From the NCBI GenBank assembly GCA_027600665.1, contig JADGJL010000909.1, positions 1 through 10,314 on the forward strand: a DNA stretch of 10,314 bases, in the 5' to 3' direction. Positions within the stretch are counted from its first letter, which is position 1, and every line of letters starts with the position of its first letter. The DNA is from Irineochytrium annulatum (taxonomy: Eukaryota; Chytridiomycota; Chytridiomycetes; Chytridiales; Chytridiaceae). The translations under genes and the position numbers were made by a program. Of the stretch, positions 8,169 through 10,314 are shown piece by piece. A model generated the notes under the pieces. The model was given only the letters and a program-made list of their open reading frames with translations, searched no databases and was not told where the DNA came from.

Positions 8169-9159
8169 TTATCCTAAGAAATTGCCATTATAGTCGGTCA
8201 TATACCCGATCCTGTCGAGATTCTTCCAACCCACTCTGGCGGAGTAGTAGTCGTCATGTACTTAAGGTCCGGGGTAGGACCGGCGGCACCAGCGTTACTA
8301 GTGATGAGGAAGGCAGGAGGGCGCATTAACACTTACAACAAGCAAAGTACATTGGAGCAAAGGTGAGGAACAGCAAACGGAAGAAATCTTGGACTCGAGT
8401 CTTGTGGTCGAACGTTGAGCCGGAATTGACCGTCTTGCTCAACGAGTAAGAGTTCCTGACCTGTTGCGGAGGAAGGTGGCGGAGGCGGTGGCAGGAGCGG
8501 AGGGTCTTACGTTAGTGGAACTTGTGGTGGTGGTGGTGGTGGTGATGCGACCCGCGGCATCAGCCTCTGGCGTCTCGCTGACGCCGGCAACGTCCGCTCG
8601 CCGGTCGTCCTCGGAACGACCGTAGAGGCGGCCGTGCCGGGTAACGGCTTTAAGCTCCTTCACGTTCGCGACGCCAACATGCTCCCTGGCGTGATTATCA
8701 AACTCGTCGTGGTGGTAGTGGTGGTGCGTTCCGGCGATATCGGCCTCGGACTCTAGGTCCGCGACGCCAGCGACCTCCCTGGGCATGACGGCCGCCTCAG
8801 GTGCCTCTGGGTGCCACCCTCCGCCGGTGGGGACCTGGGCTCCCATCGCGCCGACGCCGCCAGGGAAGCTCATCTCGCCTTCCTCGGCCTGCCGTAGCCC
8901 TCTTCATGCTCGTCAGGCGCGTGGGCCACGTTGGCGCCGCCCTCACCGTCGAAGGTCGATGAAGCGCGTCCTCGGGCGCCTGCGACTCGAACGCGTCGGC
9001 CTCGTCGTCGCGGGCCGCGCCGGCCGCAACGCCGTCGTTGCTGGCGACGGCAGCGGAGGTGGCCGGGATGCCTAGTTCAAAGATGAATTGAGCGGGAAGG
9101 CCAATATCAGGGAGGTGAGGCCGAATAGGGACGACGCGAGAAGGAGGTCGATGCCCCAT
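8169..9159 (-). CDS. Unrecognised protein with His-rich, Thr-rich and repeated segments, four exons
   Basis: I do not recognise this protein. The model on the minus strand is exons 9159-8947, 8888-8511, 8460-8337 and 8260-8169 (introns 58, 50 and 76 nt), giving 268 residues. All three junctions agree in phase; donors are GTGAGG, GTAAGA and GTAAGT; introns 1 and 3 contain CTGAC and TAAC branch-like motifs. Coding bias is very strong in exons 1 and 2. Residues 35-68 are Ala/Asp/Glu-rich. Residues 126-141 are His-rich (THHHYHHDEFDNHAREH), which could bind metal. Residues 187-193 are seven Thr. Residues 110-131 and 171-193 look like repeats (VAGV...EAD-AG followed by a homopolymer). Residues 223-238 are hydrophobic (FFRLLFLTFAPMYFAC), followed by a polar tail ending YMTDYNGNFLG. 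There is no clear signal peptide. Exon 4 is less sure: an alternative acceptor at 8298 ends the protein differently. No function is proposed. Confidence 0.58.
8524..8544 (+). repeat. (GTG)7 trinucleotide microsatellite
   Basis: Seven GTG units on the plus strand; on the minus strand they encode the Thr run at residues 187-193 of the unrecognised protein. A related, interrupted run at about 8709-8727 is read one base out of register and encodes the His-rich stretch. Confidence 0.85.
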
Positions 9160-9246
9160 GTCGAGGAGGCGGCTAACGAGGCTGACGGTTGGGTGAAAAG
9201 ATGAGGAGAGGAGTGTAAGTCGGTGGCTCGTCGCCTCGCCGGCCCG

Positions 9247-9257
9247 CCCTTTTAAGG
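9247..9257 (-). promoter_or_regulatory. TATA-like element upstream of the minus-strand gene
   Basis: Read on the minus strand this is CCTTAAAAGGG, 88-98 nt upstream of the proposed ATG (9159). It is followed, on that strand, by a pyrimidine-rich leader (about 9222 down to 9165) typical of fungal 5' UTRs. Together they support both the existence of the gene and the choice of start. Confidence 0.45.
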
Positions 9258-9259
9258 AC

Positions 9260-9499
9260 GGCTGGGTTGGCTCCAGTGATCAAATTGCGATATCCGGCCC
9301 AATCTGCATCGCGTAATCTGCGGTTGCCATCACCGACGCAGACTTCGATACGTCGGCATCGCGACGTCTCGTCCGCCACTCGACGACGGCCCAAATGCTG
9401 TCCAAGCCAACGCTGACGCCAACGACCTGCCTCACGGCCGACTAGTGAGCTTCTTCGCCTGCAGCGCCGTCGCCTGCGTCAACCTCGACCTCGAATCCA
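9260..9499. other. Upstream region of the minus-strand gene with a possible degenerate coding remnant
   Basis: This GC-rich stretch has third-position G/C bias on both strands but no sustainable gene. On the minus strand, from an ATG at 9537, a frame reads MSGHCVSLVSTS, then FEVEVDAGDGAAGEEAH and a stop (TAG near 9443), and stays open beyond it to about 9283 (GVSVGLDSIWAVVEW...). On the plus strand a 40-codon stretch ending at 9444 is equally open. It may be a decayed copy of neighbouring coding sequence or simply GC-rich promoter DNA. Confidence 0.25.
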
Positions 9500-9814
9500 A
9501 TGGATGTGGATACAAGTGATACACAATGTCCGGACATAGCTGTCTGGTTGTGTTGGAATAGCTATAGGATCCTAATAATTATGGGAGAAAGAACGAGAGA
9601 CGCTGATATTGCTATGTCCCTGGCCTTCGACAGCCGCCTGTCTCCATACCAGATCGCGCGCCGGTTTAACTGTCCAGAAGATATCAGCCCACACCGAAAA
9701 ACCATCGCGAAGGATCAGACGGGGGGCATCGGATGTCCAGATATATCCTACAAGCCAGCCTGCAAGCCGTCGAGTGCTGTAGACGCTTCAACAGAAATGC
9801 ACGCGTTCACTTAA
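9500..9814 (+). CDS. Short ORF of uncertain reality (104 residues)
   Basis: An open frame from ATG 9500 (a second ATG at about 9581 is in frame) to TAA 9814. Codon bias is weaker than in the firm genes, and no signal peptide or membrane segment is seen. The middle part, SRLSPYQIARRFNCPEDI, has the flavour of the helix-turn-helix found at the N-terminus of some transposases, but this is too short to claim. It could be a decayed mobile-element fragment or a chance ORF. There are no splice partners I could identify. Confidence 0.2.
   Translation: MDVDTSDTQCPDIAVWLCWNSYRILIIMGERTRDADIAMSLAFDSRLSPYQIARRFNCPEDISPHRKTIAKDQTGGIGCPDISYKPACKPSSAVDASTEMHAFT
9526..9537. repeat. Perfect 12-bp palindrome
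   Basis: ATGTCCGGACAT reads the same on both strands. A 10-bp palindrome, TAGGATCCTA, follows at 9565-9574. No role is assigned. Such sites could be protein binding sites or chance in a 10-kb window. Confidence 0.6.
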
Positions 9815-10282
9815 GAAGCGCTATGTTACTTAAGGACATAAGCTGCATCATCAATACGAGAGAGACAGCGAGAGGGGGGTGGTAGGTAGTCTAAATGTGC
9901 CCATATTGAAATTAACATGTATGAAGAGGACACAGCACCGAGAAGTGGAAGAACACGAAGTAAAACAAAAGCATACGAGGCCACAGAGTGATCTGTAACG
10001 GTTACCAACGGATAATGAACAAAGCCAGTATGGCGCCAGCGCCCCCAGGTATTCAGTGTTTGTGTTAAAGTATTCAGCTGGGCAGCAATGAAGTGTTTCG
10101 CACGAAGAGAAGAGATGATCCTCGCAAAGCGGAGAGAGAAAGAAAATAAAAAGAAATAATGCAACGAGGCTCTCTAATTTTGGAAGGATGTCAACCCATT
10201 TTTGTCTACTGAAAGCTACAAACAGCCAAAAGATACTCTAAAAGCAAAACTCTATAACTAAGTCTAATGGAACAAGAACTTC

Positions 10283-10283
<1 letters not shown>
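9815..10283. other. A/T-rich terminal region without a supported gene
   Basis: Composition shifts to A/T and purine-rich on the plus strand (GAGAGAGACAGCGAGAGG, AAAGAAAATAAAAAGAAA). A minus-strand frame from 10164 to 9826 is open for 112 codons, but its codon choice lacks the G/C third-position bias of the genes in this window. I see no RNA gene, repeat family or domain. Confidence 0.5.

Positions 10284-10314
<31 letters not shown>
10284..10314 (+). repeat. Run of 31 A at the end of the window
   Basis: An uninterrupted A homopolymer closes the window, directly after GGAACAAGAACTTCC. It could be the point where assembly of a contig stopped, or the A-tail of a retroposed element whose body lies to the left. 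The T-rich tract at 1-23 on the other edge favours the first view. Confidence 0.8.

Noticed and set aside
8785..9075. A 96-codon plus-strand frame
   Set aside because: It is highly Arg/Pro-rich and antisense to exons 1-2 of the better-supported minus-strand gene.
9173..9394. A 73-codon minus-strand frame just upstream of the unrecognised gene
   Set aside because: It overlaps the TATA-like element and pyrimidine leader of that gene and has no recognisable features.
55..10130. Similar 15-mers GA(C/T)GATCCTCGCA near both window ends (about 56 and 10116), suggesting terminal repeats
   Set aside because: The match is short, with no extension on either side, and both lie in purine-rich DNA where chance similarity is likely.
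9826..10164. A 112-codon minus-strand frame with hydrophobic stretches
   Set aside because: Codon choice is A/T-leaning, unlike the other genes, with no domain, promoter or splice context. It is kept only as a note within the terminal region.

Overview
The window looks like nuclear DNA of a filamentous fungus, most likely a basidiomycete. Every gene I could assemble is split by short introns (46-137 nt). These have GT..AG ends, CTGAC/CTAAC-type branch motifs and pyrimidine-rich 3' ends. Exons are GC-rich with strong G/C bias at the third codon position, and intergenic DNA is richer in A/T. The protein families (a LysM protein with a Ser/Thr mucin-like arm, a YPR003c-like SulP transporter, an aldo/keto reductase) fit this. 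All gene models were assembled by hand from splice signals, reading phase and family motifs. There is no transcript evidence.

Layout: (1) about 294/375-1966, plus strand: a seven-exon aldo/keto reductase with an intact catalytic tetrad. One exon is only 8 nt long and carries the catalytic Tyr. (2) 2362-4222, plus: a three-exon secreted protein with a signal peptide, a mucin-like arm of about 320 residues, and four LysM-like modules. (3) About 4609-7710, plus: a SulP/SLC26-type anion transporter with a C-terminal STAS domain interrupted by a low-complexity insert of about 190 residues. Its first 50 codons or so are not securely modelled. (4) 8169-9159, minus: a four-exon model for a protein of 268 residues that I do not recognise, with His-rich, Thr-rich and repeated segments. 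It converges on the transporter. (5) 9260-10314: no confident gene. This stretch holds a short weak ORF, some palindromes, a possible gene remnant and a terminal run of 31 A.

The first three genes share a strand but show no sign of being co-transcribed. The LysM gene, the sole one of the first three with a clear TATA-like element close to its start, has its own promoter. I see no functional pathway joining the four genes. The LysM protein would act outside the cell on chitin or chito-oligomers, the transporter in a membrane, and the reductase in the cytosol or possibly a mitochondrion. The start (T-rich) and end (A31) are both low-complexity, so the window may be a whole short contig ending at runs where assembly stopped. 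I found no RNA genes, CRISPR arrays or intact mobile elements. The items most worth a second look are the unrecognised minus-strand gene, the 8-nt exon, the matching intron positions in two LysM modules, and the STAS insert.
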